Below, piece by piece: positions 55,701 to 59,500 of a stretch of 64,000 bases of DNA; within the stretch, counting starts at the first letter, position 1, and each line of letters begins with the position of its first letter. The position numbers were made by a program, and so were the translations under genes. Origin of the DNA: Siphonodentalium dalli (lineage: Eukaryota > Mollusca > Scaphopoda > Gadilida > Siphonodentaliidae); contig CP136069.1 in the NCBI GenBank assembly GCA_032622095.1, forward strand, positions 47,716,194 to 47,780,193. Reading direction: 5' to 3'. The notes beneath the pieces are model-generated. The model ran no database searches, was not told where the DNA came from, and worked only from the letters and a program-made list of their open reading frames with translations.

Positions 55701-56471
55701 TCCTAATTTTGTAATGCCAGCTGATGCCAGCGGAAGTTTTTTATAACTTCCATTTCCGTTTTAATCGAAGTTAAGCCAGTTAACTTCTACAATTTCACAA
55801 AACTGTATCTGCTAATGACGTAGTTATAGCAATAACTGCTGGAATCATGAAGAGTTGCTGTTAGATGTAACTAATAACATAGTTATGCCCCCCTGCCATC
55901 GTCAACAGATTGCCGTAAATTGTAAAATTTCAGACCGATTTCCAAAATTCACGGTAATAAAATGTGACAACATCAGACACAGATATTGTGTGAGAATTGG
56001 TACCAATGTTCGATATTATATAATAAATAATGAATGTCTTGTCGTTGACTATGCCAAAATAGTGGTCCTCGAGGAGGAATAGTCCACGAGCCGCAGGCGA
56101 GTGGACTATTCCTACTCGAGGACCACTATAGCATAGTCAATTCCAAGCCATTCATTATCTATATAATATCACAATATCATGAGTTGGGTCCGGTTGTATC
56201 CTGGAGTTTTGCTGATCCCCTGTCTAACCGATCTTATACGTTGATTTCAGATTTTAGGTTTTGATATCCTACTGCTCAAGAACCTCAAACCAGTATTATT
56301 GGAGGTAAATGCTAGTCCAAGTTTGAATGTGATGCATGAGATACGGTTGAAGCCCGATATCACAGAAAACGTGCTTTGTAAGACTGATGTGCTAATAAAA
56401 CTCCCACTGGTGAAGGAGACGTTGGAGCTCATGGTCGGGAAACGGGAATCCAAAAGGTAAACATAACAAGT

Positions 56472-56505
<34 letters not shown>

Positions 56506-59500
56506 TATACCAATAACATGATTTTTTTATGGCGTTATGGTTTATTATTACCACTTTATAGGGCGTTCTCTAGGCCATTAATACAGTTTTTCAGGCGTTC
56601 AAAATAGCGTATTGTTACCAAAATACGCGGGCCGCGGGCCGATAATGAAAAGCTCTGTGCAGTGTCGGCCCGCGGCCCGGCACCTGACCGGAAGTTAGAT
56701 CTCGTTTATTACCACGCGTGTTACGTCTCTTTGACATACGTGTCTATTTCAAGAAAATAAACGAATGATGAACAATATTTTCCCGACAGTGTAGTGGTTT
56801 TATGATTGGAAATCACGATATATACGGTTGCATTATTGTCTAAAGCGCAATTATTCATTAATAACTTTAGCTGTCAAACTCTCATCGTTTGTCACTCGTC
56901 TTCAATGCTGTTTCTTCTCTAACCTATTTTCGAGACTCGTTGTCACCTGATAAGTCTGAATGAACATCCACTTGTACCAAGTGTAATGGCTGGGGCCACA
57001 TTTCACCATAGCAAAATGCACATGCACTACACATGATTGTTAACTTACGTGTATTCTTAAAGTTTAATTGAGTTAGTGTTCATATTATATTAAATTAAAC
57101 TGTAATCTTGGAAATATATCTCTCTCTTAATCTACCTCATTATTCCATTGGCATTGGGTCAATTGTCCACATCTGTGGTAATAATAGTACTAACGTGATC
57201 ATGTTACTGTTATAATAACGGCCCGACAGGAATGATTAACAGACCGATGGACTATTAGGTGCCCGAGACGCAGTCAAGTGCCGCTAATAGGCCCAAGGGA
57301 TGTTAATCATTATTGGAGGGACGTAAATAAACCATGGCCTCTGATACAATAATGTTACTATTATTACCACCCCGTCCTTTTGTGATCGTTAGCCAATCGA
57401 CTAGTGGTAATCTAGGCAACTCAGTTGTAATTACACGATGTGCCACAGACAATTGTAGTTTTGGGCTACTCTACGAAACGCTAATAAACATGTATAACCT
57501 TTTTTTTCAGGAAAACTACTCTGAAACGCCTCGCGAAACAGCGGGAACGGGCCAAAGACGGGCTAACGGACCAAATTGTTAGCCGAAAAAACAACGAAGG
57601 GGACGAATCCGGTAAGAAAAGCGAAACGAGAGCGTCCTCTGGGACGACGTCTACATGCGAAGGCGAAAGGTCAAGGTCATTATCTCGGTCGTCTGCTCAG
57701 AACGCGTCTTCCACGGAAGGATCGCCTGCACACTCAGTTAATTCGCGTCAATTCGGCGAATTCAATCGCTCTCTACAAAACTTACACGATACGGACGATG
57801 CCGACGACGAAGACGAGACAGAAGATGAAAGTGACGTTTCTGACACTGAAAGCGAAGCTAGTACCATCGTCGGTGACGCAGATGGCGCTAATACATCAAG
57901 AGCTGATGACACAGGTAGTGCTAATTCTTCAAAAGTTGGCGTCTTAGCTAGCGCTAACTCTTCAAGAGTTGGCGACACAGGTAGCGCTAAATCTTCGAAG
58001 GTTGACACTGTTAGTAGCGCCAATTCTTCACGATCTGGCGCCTCTGCGACGGAGAGCTCACAGCCGTACACACCCAAGAGGAGGGAAGATAATCAGTCGC
58101 AGGCTGGTTCCTCTTCCTCGAGTAGCGGCGGTGATCGTCCACCAACGAGCCGTTTAAAAAGTGCCGTACTGTACCCGCGACCGGGAACGAGTCTAGACAA
58201 ACTCGGCGATGACGCAAGTTCGGGAACGGACAACGAAGAACAGCAGCCCAGTATAGGCGACATCGAAACTGAAAACTCGGAATCGGATTCGGAGGAAGAA
58301 CCGGACCTATTCTCTAAAACTTGTTTGCGGGCTATTTATCCAGATCGTTTCGAGAAGAAGTATGACAGATTGAGGCTGATGGAGAGATACGTCGACCTAT
58401 TTCTCTCCTTCATCAAAGTCAGGAGAGGACGCCGGTTGTGCCATGCCGGTTTCAGAGAGTTTGCAAGGTACTTGGTAATATATTAACCATTAGTTATAAA
58501 CCCGGGCTCAAGTTGGTTTTTGTGAGAACGTTTTGTAGGTGACGAGCCGAAACTTAATATCACATGCACACAGTCAGCAATCTACATGTTCAACTGATGA
58601 TGATCCTATCAGTCAAATGAAATGAACAGAAATTTACCACTGGTTCCAGTACGGTTCTGTGCAATTTGATGAGATTATGTCTATTCAGTATGAGCTGGTT
58701 CACAGTTTAGTAATTGAAATCAATCGATACTGACTGGATTTATAATTATTTAACGGGTTTTGAGAAGCAGTGACCATTTTTTTGATTGAGGCGATGGGTA
58801 AATTAATTATCAACTTTTTCAGCGGTATTCATGAGTTTAAAAGAGCCTTCGCGCGTTCATGGCACCCCACCAACGGCGTCGATGTCAGCAACACGCGCTC
58901 AGGTTCCCCAAACTCATGAATATCTTGAGACCAGTAGGCAATTATTACATAGCTTATGGAACGCAAGTGAATCAACCTCCTTTTTAGCTCACCTGAGACG
59001 AAGCCTCCGGTGGAACTATAGTCATCACTCCTCGTCCGTCGTCCGTCCGTCCGTCAAGAATCATCTTCTCCTCCAGAACCGTAAAACCGAATGGGTTCAT
59101 ATTTGGTGTGGATGTTCCCTAGATGAATCACATTCAGATTTGTTCCAATGAGGTCACCCGGTTAAATAGTTGCGAAGCTAGGACCATAACTCTTTTCCAC
59201 CATAGTAATTCTTACAGCGACTTCTTCTCGAATTTCATTGGGCCGAATGGGTTCATATTTGTTACAAAGGGTCCTTGGGGGACTGTGGTTCAGATTTGTT
59301 CAAATGAGGTCACTGGGTCGAATGTGGGCGGAGCCCGTGACAAAACTGTTTTGTTAAATTCAGATTTTTTGAATTTTAAGGGCGACCTTGCTCAATTTAA
59401 CAAACAAACAAAATATTTTTTAAACATGTTATAACATTTGAAAAAAGTGACACCATTATAACATCTGCAGAGTTATGAAAGTTTACTCTTTAATGAAATT

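Noticed and set aside
55855-56082. 75-codon plus-strand frame as a TTLL exon
   Set aside because: Reads through a foldback arm and lacks matching splice phase; exon 3 to exon 4 joins without it.
57748-58077. 109-codon minus-strand frame
   Set aside because: Antisense shadow of the repetitive acidic exon 5 of TTLL; the tandem repeat keeps several frames open.
58823-58919. Possible alternative terminal exon after exon 5 (acceptor caactttttcag, stop TGA 58917)
   Set aside because: Its translation does not resemble the TTLL C-terminus, whereas 61653-61750 does. The stretch is bounded by an inverted pair (GTATTCATGAGTTT and AAACTCATGAAT), which suggests repeat DNA.
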